Positions 21,471-33,974 of a DNA stretch of 64,000 nt are shown here, piece after piece. The position numbers and the translations under genes are program-made. Source of the stretch: Paramarasmius palmivorus (Eukaryota > Basidiomycota > Agaricomycetes > Agaricales > Marasmiaceae); the NCBI GenBank assembly GCA_037176845.1, contig JAYKXP010000010.1, positions 744,001-808,000 of the forward strand, in the 5' to 3' direction. The notes below the pieces were generated by a model. That model worked only from the letters and a program-made list of their open reading frames with translations, did no database searches and was not told the DNA's origin. Within the stretch, counting starts at the first letter, position 1. The number at the start of each line of letters is the position of its first letter.

Positions 21471-22785
21471 ATGTCGGACGTTGAAATGAATGCAGGTGGG
21501 TCCCAGAATTCTCGGTAATTTCTTTGAGGTACAACTGATTTGTTTCGCAGGATTAGCATATGATCCGGATCAGGATCCAGACGAAAAACGAGCTGTTAGG
21601 AAGGGTTATCGCGAATTTGACAAGAAATTCGAAGGTGAGAACTTGTTGCCTTTGTGATTTATACGTATACTCAATGTCAGTATAGGAAATACGCAGAAAA
21701 CTACTGAATGGCTAATAGAGGGGGTGAAACAGAGCGACGATTTATTCAAGAGGGGTGAGCCACAGAAATGTATCATCAAAAGACGCGTCATTGACCTCCA
21801 GGCAGTCAAAAATCCTGGCGAGGCAACCCTCGATTCGAGTCTTCTTGTTCGACTGACGACTAGTGCGCACCAAAACGCGAGAAATCTCAAGTCCGGCTCT
21901 GGCGCATTCGACGTCGACGATTTTCTCTCAAAACTAGTTACTTTTATGGGCGGACGTAAGATGAATCAGCGGAATCCCAACTTCGAGGATGGTGATGATG
22001 ACAACGATACTCCGTTGGAATGGGAAAAAATAGGAAGGAAGGCTCTTGCAAAGAGTCGACGAGTGCCCGTGGTGGGCTTCATGTCAGTGGCATTTACATA
22101 TACTTCACCCACCGCAAGTTGACCCGGTTCGAACTAGGCTTGGCCCATTGTCTATTGAACAAAAGAAGAGAGCTGCTGTCAAGCGAGCAAAATTGGAGAA
22201 AAACAAGGCTGACGAGAAAAGGCCTCAAGAGATCAAGGAGGAGGATATCTCTCGTTCCGCCAATGAAACAACAAAGAATGTGGCCATCGTAAGATTACAT
22301 GTTACAAACTTGATGAGTCCATGCACTAAACTCCGAGCAGATCGCCAATAAACTGGAAGAAACGGGCGAGATAAATTTGTTCCGATTCGTCGTCAATCCC
22401 AACGACTTTGCCCAGTCGGTGGAGAACCTCTTCTACTTGTCTTTTCTCATTCGAGACGGAAAAGTTGCAATGGAGACGAATGCGGAGGGCGAACCGGTCA
22501 TATGTGAGTAACGCACCTTGGCTTGCCTCCATACGTGATTCATTTCTCTACAGATCTCTGTAGTCCACCTACCCAGAGTGACTTCGAAGACGGTCTGCGA
22601 AAAAGACAGCTAGTGTTCGAGTTTGATATGGCGACCTGGAAGGTGAGTTATTTCAAAATCATGTAGATGATCACGCTGCTGAATTCTACTGTTAGCGGGC
22701 TATCGAAGTTTTCGATCTCAAAGAGCCTATAATACCACAGAGAGAGAAGGCTAAGATGCGAATTGGCGACAAATGGTACGGCTGA
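21471..22785 (+). CDS. NSE4: SMC5/6 complex kleisin subunit Nse4
   Basis: Nse4 bridges the SMC5 and SMC6 heads and, with Nse1 and Nse3, binds DNA in repair and replication. The start MSDVEMNAG is spliced to LAYDPDQDPDEKRAVRKGYR, a typical Nse4 N-terminus. Next come a helical stretch (EWLIEGVKQSDDLFKRGEPQ), the middle region (RLTTSAHQNARNLKSGSGAF, VDDFLSKLVTFMGG) and the C-terminal winged-helix domain (INLFRFVVNPNDFAQSVENL, FYLSFLIRDGKVAM, RKRQLVFEFDMATWKRAIE). The stop is at 22783-22785. Introns are 45-60 nt and frame-keeping; the first splits the protein after nine residues. The C-terminal signature NP.DF.QSVENLF..SFL.RDG is diagnostic for the family. Its head-to-head neighbour is a RAD5-like gene. 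It is convergent with the GH17 gene, 112 bp between stops. Confidence 0.92.
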
Positions 22786-22897
22786 TGGTATTGTGGAGGG
22801 TATCAACACTTCTTGTCTTCGAATATGCTTATTGTATTATCTATTATATATCCTAGTGCCAGTGTACTAAATACCATAGCACCCATTAACAACTCCT

Positions 22898-24336
22898 TTA
22901 GCATGTCGTCCTTGGTTTGAACGGGAATTTGAGTCGCCCAGTCTCGTTATAGATCCCGTAGCCTGGTTCCTGGTTGTCACTGTAAATGTGGGCAAACCAA
23001 CCGATACCACCCCCGACGAGTTTGAAGAACTTGCAATGGTAGTCGAGCAATACGTAGTAATCCTCGATATCCTGTCATTCGCCGTTTTTAGGCACTGATC
23101 GTGAGACACTTACATGTTCGTTTTGGATATCTGCAACTGCATACGGGCTATTAGGCTGGACCCCTTCTGATGTCACTGATGGCCAACCATTCTAGTAAGC
23201 TATTAGTGTTGGTTCTGCGTGGATGATTCTCGATATACCTCATCCAGATACATCTTCTTTCCATCCCCATGCTCAATAAACCACGATAGATCATTGAGCA
23301 CCAGAGGCCAGGAGTTGTTTGCTAGTACAACAAGTTCAGATGAGTACACTCCACGATGAAGTGACGCACCCGTTGAAGCATTCTGGGAAAAGAAAGGTAG
23401 CATGTGAATATTTATAGAGTCCAAGGAATCCAGCAATTCTTGACTTCCATCCTGTTCCCGTTCCTACTTTAAGTATCAGCCCATCGCGCTGAACAGTGCT
23501 ATCGGTACAGAGGCACAAACCTGATATCCATACGCAAGCTCGGAAACGGTAACGGGAATACCAAGATCAGATAGATTCGCCTTCGCAGCTTCTACTTGAG
23601 CCTTGAGTTCTAGTGCGGGGAGGACGTTATCAAAGAGCGGTTCAGAACCGAATTGCAAGACTCGAGTCATGAATTTGGCTTTCGGATTGGAATGTAGTGC
23701 AGCGAGCAAAACATCTCTTCGAGTGATCCATATATCGTCTCCATCAAACCCGAACTAGGTGATGAACAGTCAATTCAGAAGACTTTCATACAGATGATGG
23801 TGTTACCCAGATCAAAGCATGAACTCCAAGCCCATTCTCCCAGGCCGCGTCAACGATGTCATCGCTGTACAGAACAATATCCATGAGCATATTACGCGTT
23901 AAGCCACGCCAGAACGCACTAAAACCCCTCCCTGTCACAGGCTCCATACAGTCGGACGTATCTTGAATGAAAATGATGTCTGATATCGCGGAATTCCCGT
24001 TTGAGCTTTTCTGCACTCTGACCTGTCCACATAGATCACAACATCTGGCTAGTGGTAGGGATGGGATGACTTACACTCGGTCACCTCGTAGCTAAATCCC
24101 ATAAAAGCATATTCGGTCCACGGGTCACACCACCATGAAGCAAGTGCCCAATCAGGAGGCACCTCGGGCGGCATCTGGAAACCCAGAGCCGGGAAACACG
24201 AAGAACTTGTAGCCGGGTCATAGCTAGGCGAGGGAGAGTCGAAACCTATGTCTATATCCAAGGGGAACGCAAAGACGTTCACGAGGGTATAGAACAAGAG
24301 CAATGGAGAACCAAGGAGAAAGAGGAGAAAACGCAT
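22898..24336 (-). CDS. Secreted glycoside hydrolase family 17 (beta-1,3-glucan-active) protein
   Basis: GH17 enzymes cleave or remodel beta-1,3-glucan in fungal walls. The start at 24336 gives a clear signal peptide (MRFLLFLLGSPLLLFYTLVN), then a Ser/Pro linker and a Cys-rich segment (WALASWWCDPWTEYAFMGFS). The barrel is recognised from YVRLYGACD, then after a GTGCGT..TACAG intron DDIVDAAWENGLGVHALIW, FGFDGDDIWITRRD, the acid/base-type strand VTVSELAYGYQ and the strand YLDE-NGWPS (nucleophile region), ending GIYNETGRLKFPFKPRTTC. A read-through of one intron would hit TAG, so that intron is required. The arrangement matches basidiomycete GH17 proteins annotated as glucosidases or transglycosylases. 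Which of these activities it has cannot be told. The protein is probably extracellular or wall-bound. Confidence 0.87.
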
Positions 24337-24771
24337 ACTGGCCTGAGAAGGGAAGTCATCCCATTCTAGCCCTTTTAACAGGCTCACAGGTCGCAGAAAA
24401 GGAACAAACACTCGTGTCTGAGCGGTCTGACGTACGTGCCGGACTATAATTCCACTGCTTCTTACTGTTCCACGATCATTCTTCTGAAGTAGACTTGTGA
24501 AACTGCCATGGTAAAGTAATCCTCGTATTCAAAATATCAGTTGCTGGTGTACATGCGAGACTGTGTTTATTTTTACCAATCAGGCAGGATAATCAAACCG
24601 CTGAGAGTCGCTACATACCGTAAACATGTGGCAATAGTAAGAGCTGCCACAACGAGAGAGGTGAATAAAAATGTGAGATTTCGCTATGGAGCCATTCCCA
24701 ATGGCAACATTGATCGGTCACTAAGAGCAAGCTCCTCCCATGACCGTCGACGCAACTATATTCGAGAAGAA

Positions 24772-27700
24772 TTAGCAAATGTCCATGAATAGGCGAAAAT
24801 GGCTGACATGGTCGAGAGCATCTTCCCTTGAAAGTATGTTCATGTGATCAGGAATTTCATTGTCGTTCTGAGGATGGTCAGCACGGCTTAAAGGCTTGGT
24901 GAAACGTCACTGACAAGTAACGATTCGTCTAATTCCCGAATATGGGCTTTCAAATCCAGAGGAATTTGGCTCGGTAAGACAATAGTATGCACAGTCGGGA
25001 GAAATGGACGTTGGTGTCGAAGGCGAGCGCTCAATTCCTAAAGAAGATCAGTACGATCAAAGACCTCCACATAACAAATTCTGACCGTTGCGACTGTCAG
25101 ACCTAACTTGATGTCTGAACGTTTGCCCCGAGCATTTTCTCCAACGACGATGTAAAATTCCCAAACACAATCCACTATATGTACGAATTCTCGTACAGTG
25201 TCAACTTGCAGGGAGTCGATGGCAGTCACCTCGAGTACAATCAGAATGAAATCCCGTTACACCGCAAGGATCGTACTTACGGGTTCGCCAGGTTTATTCG
25301 CGTTTACCAGCCAGATCTTGGGCTCGTATTCGGAGAAGTCATGTTTCCACCTCCAATAGTCGGCCGCTGCGAATGTCCCGTCGCCAAGAACCATCCAGAA
25401 CATCTCTTCCTCGTCATTTACCCCCTGTGTGAGTTCAACCACGTTGTCCGTCAGCGATCTGGCATACTGTGAAGCTGCACGTCGTTCCGAATCGTTAGAG
25501 CCGTGTCCATTCCAGACATAGACGGTATCAAGGATGGACAGACAATAGCTAAAACCAGAGCACAAGTTTTTGATGCTCTTACTAATGATGAGCTGGTTTT
25601 CGAACTAGTCAAGCGGGCGACACACCAATTCCAATTCATCAATAAAAATAAAACCATTTCTAGACCGGATCATATGCATAGTCGTGTTCTCAGGCGACCA
25701 GTGCGCTCGCGGGCCCTACTAAAGTCAGAATCATGTGCAGTTGGTGAATTATCCTACTCACCTGTCTCGTGGAGACCTGACCTCCAAGAGCTTCGACTAA
25801 ATCAACCGGTTCGTGGCTTTGCTTCACAGAGATCTAAACAAGTGTTCATCATGGGGAGTAGAAGACGACGGTGGAGGATTAATCTTACCATAGTTGTCCC
25901 ATACCTCTTCGCAAGCTCATCCAGCTTCTGACTTTCTCGTTCACCGTGGCGGCTGTGTTTCCCAAACCAGCCCCAGACAGTCGTCACGACAAGCCCACTC
26001 GATTTGGACTTGGAGCGACGAACGATAGCCAAGACTTCCGAATCATGAAAGATGTTGGAGTCCTTAGAAAGTGTAGTTGCATTGTTGCCTACAATCGTCA
26101 TGACTTCCACAGAGATGGTCGTGGTATCCGAGGGTTTCTTTGAGAAGATTTACGAGATTTAAGGATTGCGTTATAGTCAACCGTAGGCAAAGGCTGATCA
26201 ACATAAGCTGAGGGCCATGTCAGATGCAGTTCGTACCTCGTGATGGCTGATTGAACTTACAGAGGTGAACGATTTTCGATCCCTCCCGAGAAGGTGCAGC
26301 CTTAGAACCCTTGGGCATTTCAGAAGGAGACGCTACTGAAGTATTCGGTTCAGCTTGCTCAGCGTCTTGCTTGCTGAAGACATCCTTCAAAGGCTGTCGA
26401 ATACTACTGCCCTCGACACGTGCTAGGGTCCCTGCTGGAGAAGGAGTCGGTGTAGCCTCTTCTTTCAGAGGAGGTAAGGAAGGGACAGCGAATTTTTCGA
26501 AGGTGGACCTACGCCTCTCCAAAGAGGCAGGAGAAACAGGCTGCCAGTCTGTCTCGGCTACTACAGGCGAAGAGGGAGGTGTTACTTCCACAGCAGGTGC
26601 TTCTTCCTGTTGAACTGGGCTTTCAGTCTTCTGTGATGGTGCAGATTCTTGATCGAAGGCCTGTGCTATGTCCATTACTGTGGCCCTGTTACCAGTACTC
26701 GGAATTCGAGTATGGCGAACAGGTGTGATGGGCCGGCTGCCTTCTGATGACTTGGACGTTGAGGAAGCATTGGAATCTGTTGTCGGGATTTCCGGTGATT
26801 TGCTGGGTGCACGATTGATAAGCGTAGAAGGAAGAGCAGGTGATACCGCCAATCCAGGTAAGGGTTTACGGCCAACCAAACCTAATACTTTTGGTACTTC
26901 GGTTTGGGACGAACTTTCACGAGACAGGACAGGTTTAACGCCGATGACGGGTTGATCTAACCATCTGTCCGTAACCTTCCCTGAACGAACGCCGTTGCTA
27001 CTAGGTGGCGTCACTTTGGGTGGCTGTGAGACTTTCTTCTCGACGACAGGGTCGGACTCGTGTTCATGTTTGGGAGATTCGGCTTGAAGCGGCGCGGGTG
27101 ATTCGGACCTTGCAGTGGACAAAGGAACTTGGGATTCTTTGCCCCCGTCCTCGGACTTTGATACCGCTCTGGCAGTTGATGACTTCTTGGGCTTTTTCGC
27201 GCGTTCCCTGGTTGGCTATGCCGTATGAAGGGATAGGTGAAAGTGTTGTAGCATAAATGAATTTATAGCACGAAAGCACGGGAATATATGGACAAAGCAA
27301 ACAATAACCAAACCATATAAGCATAACCCAACAATAGTTTACCAGAATGAACGCACGTGAATTAAAGGCTTTCCTGTCTGCGCAGGAAAGTTTCCCCCAA
27401 GCCCTGAAGCCGTCCTGGGCTTCCTCCCTAGCTCATCTACTTCCGCAAACTCTGTAGCATCCTCCACCGGTGCAGGTTTAAAAACGACGAGTGTCGTAGC
27501 AGAACCGAGCCCCTTCAACTCTTGCGTCGGCAGATTGCTCGTTTCCTTCTCAAGAGGTTGAACCGTGTTCTTGTCTGCATTCTGCTTGAATGAAGTGAAT
27601 GACGTCGCTGATCTTAGCGGTCTGGAAGGAGTTGTAGGGCGAGGCTCACTGGGAGCAGTCTCAGTGGTCCACGACTTTCGCATGACTGCAGGTCTAGGAG

Positions 27701-29245
27701 AGGTCGGTGGTGAGGCAGGGGATGGGCTCGAAGACTCTCGGGGTTGCCATCGATCGAGAACGGCGGGCTTCCTGCCTAATTTCTCTGGCGTCGTTTGGCT
27801 CGAGGTTGATGGTGATCGATTTTCCAGCTGCTGGGTTACTTTCACCATGTTCTGGACAAAACCTCTGCCTGCTAGCCTACTCAAACTGGGTGTAGGTTCC
27901 TTGGGTGCTGGTGGCTTGAGAAATGCCGGTGATGGTGTTGGAGAAGCCGATATTTGGGGACTGTTTGAAGGTGACCTCGGTTGGGGTTGGATTGTCCGTG
28001 CTAAGTAGGGTGTTTCCACAACTGGCTTGTAAGGAGGCGACTTTGAGACTGAAGGCTCTTTGGTCGGGGTTTTAGGACGAGATGTGTTTCCCAAGGACGT
28101 TCTCTTGCTCCTAGGTACCTCCGAGCTCTCCGAATCTGAAGGCAGAACAAACGAAACACCTTTGGTCGGTGACGATCTCCCCGGAGTACTGAGCCTTCGC
28201 TCACGACTTCCGGTTTTCTGAGGGGAGACAGGACGGGGGTCATCGACCAATGAGGTCCTGCTAGCATTGGCTGACGACGACGGAAATGGTCCTCGATCGG
28301 TAGGTGGGCGGTATGGGGTGCTCATAGTCCTTTCTCGACTTCTTCCACCTGTCTTTTGGGGTGAGACAGGTCGCTCCGTAATCGCGTCCATGTATCTCGA
28401 CGCAACAGAGTTAGGTCTGAGTGTGACCGGTGAGGGCGGGGAATGTTGGTATATCGATGGTGCGCTGTCATTGCGCTCTCGTGGAGAAAACTGCTCTTCG
28501 GGAGAACGTAAGTCTGGGTAACTCTTCTTACGTCCCATACCAACAGAGGTACCGGATGGACTATCCCTGCCATAGCTCGATTGCACCTTGCCGGGTTTAG
28601 TCATTCCTGGCATAGCGATCCCTCCTCTTCCAAACACTGGATGGGGAGACGTAATATGGGTGCGTTGCTCGAACTGTCTGGGATCATGTGCGTCCTGCTG
28701 AGGTGCGTGCTTGTTGAGCCTGGGTCCAGTTGCCCTGCCACCCATGAAAGCTGCAAGGGACATTGGCTCTGGTCTTCCTGAGCCTACCGAATGAGCAACA
28801 CGTTCAGATCCTGAGACACTTGCGGGCGGGCTACTAGAGCCCATGAGTTTCCGCATTGCGTCTTGTTGACCCCTCTGTCTTTCAGCGATAGATTTCAAAT
28901 CATCGGTAGTCGTTGTATCGTTGTCTTCTTTAAGATTCGATAGTTTGTCCCTATCTGTAAATCTTTCTTGATAAATCGCAAAAGTGAAGCGTCAAAACTT
29001 TGAAACACACCCAATTCTACGCTGCTTGTGCGACTCCCACTGTCATACCCAACTCCACGACTTCGACGCATTCTTGCGAGCCTGGATGCAGCAATCTCTT
29101 CCTCCAGTCTTCTGTGTTCTGCTTCTTCGTCTGCGTCGACCTGTTGTTGCAAAGCTCTGATCTTACTGGTCCATTCTGCTAGACCATCTTCCGGTTTAGG
29201 AATGTCGAAGCTTCGACGAGGAGACGTTATTGGGGGAGAAGCCAT
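24772..29245 (-). CDS. DUF4045-gelsolin repeat protein
   Basis: The start at 29245 reads MASPPITSPRRSFDIPKPED, followed by a charged helix (AEWTSKIRALQQQVDADEEA). The next exon carries the DUF4045 signature (SLAAFMGGRATGPRLNKHA, then HPVFGRGGIAMPGMTKPG). A very long Ser/Pro/Lys-rich disordered region follows (to about 26,280), split by a ~150-nt intron near 27,220-27,370 that is long for this window. The C-terminal third contains gelsolin-like modules: LDTVYVWNGHGSNDSERRAA, EEEMFWMVLGDGTF and EYEPKIWLVNANKPGE, ending DHVSHFRLFMDIC. Gelsolin modules bind and cap or sever actin; the fungal DUF4045 proteins are uncharacterised, so an actin or septation role is inference. There are many introns in the gelsolin part. 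The neighbouring GH17 gene starts 435 bp downstream. Confidence 0.85.
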
Positions 29246-29518
29246 AGTTCATTGAGAGTGAAAGGAAGAGAAGGAGAAGGGGGTAATATATACGGGAGAA
29301 GACAATTAAGGGAGGCTTTGGCCTGCGCCTCGGCGTGGCTCGTTCTGTGACTGTTGTAAGGAGGGACTGTTTTCACGTGGCCATGGAAATGACGCACTTT
29401 GATTTTTGCCACAGAACGTTATCAGGCAACATGACTATCTTCTTCTAGCCTAACATAGTCCAATTACAGTCCGAGTCTAGCTACGCATAGGATAAATCTA
29501 AAGGGTCGTAATACCATT

Positions 29519-30508
29519 TCAAGCCATCAACACAAATGCACCGGAAACCCCCAAAAGTATCATTCCTGCACTTCTAAAGACAGTAGAGGCGCCGTTTCCT
29601 TGATTCTGTGCAGCAAAGACGCCAGGATTAGCTGTCTGTGTTATGTTCTCCGAGACTGATCCATCTATGAATAGGAATACCGCCACATCAATGACTCGTT
29701 GATAGGATGGCAGGGGCATTGACAACGCACCGGTAAATGAGGCACCGCAGAACCCTGATACCTCATCATCAACTTGGGATACTAAGGCGGGAAAGTTTGA
29801 ACGCGCGATGCTGAACGCTTCCTTGGTACAACCAGTGCATACTAAGCTCTGAACCCCGGTTTGTAACAGCCTTTGCACATCCGCGAAGATGTCGAGGAAA
29901 CTGGGATCGTCGAATGTCAATCCGCCAACGAGCTTCTCGAGACTATTCAGAGTCTGCGTAGCGCAGAACTGGTTGGCGGTATTACTAAACGATTCATGTT
30001 AGTAGGTCGAGTTAATAAACAACCCAGAGGCCACCACTCACTCTTTAAGACAAGCGATCTCGCGCACGGTAGGATATATTTGCTGAACAAGATCAACAAT
30101 CTGATCCTGTGCATCGCCGGATAAGTCAATGTCTAAAGCTGCAAGGTCTTCATTGCAACCGGTGGTGAGATTTCTCGCGACAGCGGCAAGGTTCTCGTTT
30201 GTGCAAGAACCAGAGGAGCAAAGACTCGTTAGATAGGAATCCATTATGCGAGGAATATTGATGTCATCTTGGCTGCCCAAAATGGAACTGAGGATTGCGG
30301 GAGCATTGAGGCAGGCGGCCTCATCGGACTGCAAAAGTCCTTGTAGGGATGCTTGACATGAAGAAGACAAAGTAAATCTGAGCAGAAAGCAGAAAACGTC
30401 AGTGTGACATGTCTGTCGCTAATGCAGGATCACTCACGAGTGGACGGGAACGAGACTAGCTCCAATCAAAATGGCGGAAAAAGCAACAGACTTTGTACGA
30501 CCCAGCAT
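29519..30508 (-). CDS. Secreted Cys-rich, probably GPI-anchored protein (paralog 1)
   Basis: The start MLGRTKSVAFSAILIGASLV gives a signal peptide. The mature part has repeated helical blocks with conserved Cys: SSSCQASLQGLLQSDEAACL, CSSGSCTNENLAAVARNL, TTGCNEDLAALDID, QIYPTVREIACLKE, NQFCATQTLNSLEKL, VCTGCTKEAFSIARSNF and ASF. It ends in a Gly/Ala-rich hydrophobic tail (GMILLGVSGAFVLMA), as expected for a GPI signal. No enzyme motif is visible. The order and spacing of Cys match the next gene, so the two are tandem duplicates. Such basidiomycete surface proteins are mostly of unknown function. There are about three short introns. Confidence 0.75.
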
Positions 30509-31065
30509 ACTGAAGAACGAAGAATATGAGATAAGAAAAGAAGTTCGGGGAAGAAAAAGGAATAACAAGAATGCCAGGACATCTCGGTGTGCCTTTTTAT
30601 ATACGAATCCCCGTTGCACTTCATCATGACAGTTGGGTTTCCGAAAGCTTGGGTCAGGATTCGGTAACACATGTACCCTATAAGTGAGCGTCTTGGGACA
30701 TAGCCTGTGAGCGCTGATATCTGTCAAAAGAGCAATATATAGCGGTGAGGGCGGGTGGATGAGACTCGAGTGCGAAGGACCAAGTGAGCGTCGGTCTGAG
30801 CGAGGATCGGCGAGCGCTAATGGCGACCGGCATTTCGCCGAACAGTCAACGAAATCGTGTTGGTTAACGACAAGTTCGCCGTCATATCAAGCACATCAAG
30901 ACACAAGAATAGCTTCACAAGCACTCTGTTCTGACATTAGACGGGTAGCACCACGAGAATACAATACAAAGTTCATGTAAGCAGTCCATTCTTAGCCAAT
31001 ATCAAGTTAGCTACCAAGTCCATCCATCCTTCCACCTCCATTTTAGTTGAATAAACTGGGTAAAC

Positions 31066-32199
31066 TTAAGCCGCCAAGGTAAAAACACCACCGAGGGCAA
31101 AGAGTGCATAGAGACCAGTGTCAGCCATGGCCTTGAGGAACACAGCAGCGTTCTCGCCCTGTGCAGCAGCACTGCTGGCAGTCTGGGAAATGCCAGATGG
31201 GTTTTGTCCGTCTAAAGAAACGCCTCGAGTCAGTAACGCCTGAAATGCCAGAGGGTGATGAACTCACCGGTGAAAGAGGCACCGCATTCTTGTTGAACTT
31301 GCGACTTGGCTTCATCATTGATGAGAGCAGGGAAGTCCTCGTTGATAACATTGTATGCTGCCTTGATGCAGTTGGTGCAGGAAATGTTGGGTTGGTTCAA
31401 CAAGGAAGCTTGACTGGAGTGCATCTGCGGCAATCTGGACGATGTTGTTGGGGCTCAGAGGTCCGACGACATCTTGGATGTTGGTCAACGTTTGGGTGAC
31501 ACAGTTGGTGTTTCCACTAGGTAAGCATGTAAGCCACGTTGTAACTCAATGTAATTGTGTGAACGCGCACTCCTTCAAGCAAACCACTTTCCGTGCCTTT
31601 AGGTTTCAGGTGAAAAGTCAGCAACCAGCATATCCATAAGGCAATCGTAAACTCACGGTGGGATAGATAGATTGGATCTCAGCGATGATGGCAGCGTTTT
31701 GACTGGAATCATAACCGAACAATGATAACTCAGTTCCGCATCCCGCAGTGACGTTGGTGACGATGGCGGAAATGGTTTGGTTGTTGCAGGGCTAAACGAC
31801 AGGGGTTCGTGAGATTTGATATTCGACATGAAAATGCAGATTCCTCTCATACCGCAACAGAGCAGACACTATATAGGGAGTAAGACTATTGAGTAAAAGT
31901 ATTGCCAGGGACCTTAGGGTACTCACGAGTTTAGCCAGTCGTTGATAGGCTCAACAACTGAAGTGTTTCCGTCGCTGGTAAAAATGGGCACCAAGTTTCC
32001 AGGAGCAAGACAAGAAGCCTCAGAACTTGAGGCGACGGTAGTTAGAGCATTCTGGCACTGAGATGATAGCCTGATTATAATAACATCATGATCAGTAAGC
32101 ACATATACTCCACGATTAGAACGGAACATACCCAGAAGTCTGTGCAGAGGCGACTGCAAAACCAGCAGCAACAGCAGTAGCAGCAAGAAGACGAGTCAT
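31066..32199 (-). CDS. Secreted Cys-rich, probably GPI-anchored protein (paralog 2)
   Basis: The start MTRLLAATAVAAGFAVASAQ is a textbook signal peptide. The protein then follows the same block pattern as its neighbour at 29519-30508: SSQCQNALTTVASSSEASCL, APCNNQTISAIVTNVTAGCG, IQSIYPTV, NCVTQTLTNIQDVVGPLSP, SCTNCIKAAYNVINEDFPAL and QQECGASFTG, ending in a hydrophobic tail (YALFALGGVFTLAA). It differs from paralog 1 by more introns and by substitution of most non-Cys positions, so the duplication is old. The function is unknown; the surface location is inferred from the signal and the GPI-like tail. Both genes read leftward with 557 bp between them. Confidence 0.75.
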
Positions 32200-33001
32200 G
32201 ATGAAAAATAGGCAGAAGATTGAAAGAAAGCTGACAAAAAAGCGGATTCTTTAAATATAAAGATGATGATGAAGGTAAAAGGGAATGTTGGCTAGCAACA
32301 GGGCGCTGTTGTCGTTCTTTTATAAGGAACCGTGGTACCCAAGTCTCCAAGAGAGAAAAGCGCAGTTTGATCGACACAGCATCAAAGACAGGGCGGCGCC
32401 AAGTAGCCGAGTACAAGTTTCGGCCTGTTTCGGCGCCCAAATGTAGCCCTTTGTGCACTAGCTGTTCCAGTACTTAGAATAGGGTCAGTTACAGGGTCAG
32501 AAACATTGCAAGACCTCAATACCAGCCTCCAGATTCAGAGATTCAGAGTCATGAAAGAAATCTACAATTGCAAGGAGAACGCTCGCCGCGCGGACCGGGT
32601 AAAATTGTGACATCTGTGACATCGCGCGCTTCGATTATTTCGGTTCTGGTTCGCTTACGTTGTCATCATACAATCACCATACTTACATCTGCCATCTGGT
32701 ACACTTGAGTCTTTTGCTCTCGAAAATCCACCTGCAGCTGATTGCCAGCGTTTGCTTTGGCCTTTTGGGTTGCATATACTCTGATTTCTCAGATTCTGCG
32801 TAATCTCCACCCTCGCCTCAGCTTTTTTTTTTCAATACATAACGACGCGTTTCCATTGTCCAGCGTTCGTCACCACGCGTTACGCCGTTGAATTTCATTC
32901 ATCGGTGTCCAGTGTGAGTATATGCCGCAATTACTGTATTTTTCTGATGTTTATCACCTAGATTTCCCTGTGCTTTCGAACCTCACGGCCGAAACCCATT
33001 G

Positions 33002-33974
33002 ATGGAAAACCAGCCGATTCCATTGAATTGCCACGGTGCTACCACTTTCCGAGACGAAGCCCTTGCAAAAACACAGGAATCCTCTGTTCGCTCCTCGATT
33101 GCTATCAACGCAGCACCATTGGACTCCAAAACTCACTCGGCCATTTCCTTATGTCCGACCTCAAAGACTCCACAACTTCAACCTTGCTCCGTAGGCGGTA
33201 ATGCAGTTGCATACCCTAACGCTGGCGTCGATTGCATCATAATGTCTCTAAGCGGGCTACTATTTTCATACAGCCTCAGTGGCCTAAAATCGGATCCTCG
33301 TGAAATCACGGAACTACTCAAAATAACGTCCAGTGAAAGAGGGCTGTGGATAGTTGTCGGCGCACACTATCGTCGGAAAGGGCTACCTGATGCTGCAGTT
33401 TCGGTCATGCACGCCATGTTAGAAGGTCTGGCAGGTGTCTTTCCTCATTTTCGGCACCTCACGATCAAATCTCTTCTTAGTCATGACTCAGCGGAGGATT
33501 CCAGAAAGCGATCTGAAGCCAGCATATCTACTGTTGAGTGGCTGCGAAAGCGATCTGGCTAGGAAGGCACAGCAGGATCCCTTACAGTCCACTAAGCACC
33601 ACAAAAACTCGGTCAAGTGGCTCCAGAAGGTGTATGGCGAATACAAATCGGAGTTGCCGCCACCACCGCCTTTCTCAGCACCCACAGCTCAGCGCTCCAC
33701 CAGTCCGCGGTTTCCGTCCGAAGTAGGTCCCGTTCTTTCTGCATCGCGCGGCGAGGAGAGGGATCTGGAGCGCGAACTGCAATCTCTGCGCGACCAGGTG
33801 AACCACCAGAAATCGCTTCTCGCGAGCATCCGTGCCTCTAAAAGGAGGCTCGAAGACGATTTTGACGCAGAGCGCAACATTCGCCGACGATTGGAACGCC
33901 AAGTGGACGACCTCAAGAGAGAGCGGGTTCGGGATATACCATGGCATGCAGAGACACCTTATTACCGTTATTAA
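33002..33974 (+). CDS. Conserved-looking coiled-coil protein of unknown function
   Basis: Exons 33002-33434 and 33481-33974 (46-nt intron) encode 308 residues. I do not recognise a named domain. The middle segment is compact and helical (SERGLWIVVGAHYRRKGLPD, AVSVMHAMLEGLAVMTQRR, SDLKPAYLLLSGCESDLARK), followed by a Pro-rich linker and a strongly charged C-terminal coiled coil (LERELQSLRDQVNHQKSLLA then RRRLERQVDDLKRERVRD). The intron is required to move from the first frame to the second. The 5' end begins after an AG at about 32,961 that could end a 5'-UTR intron. A structural or scaffold role would be a guess. Confidence 0.7.

Noticed and set aside
23790..23960. In-frame TAG in the GH17 gene
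   Set aside because: The TAG lies at the start of a normal GTGCGT..TACAG intron, and removing it rebuilds the conserved barrel motif.
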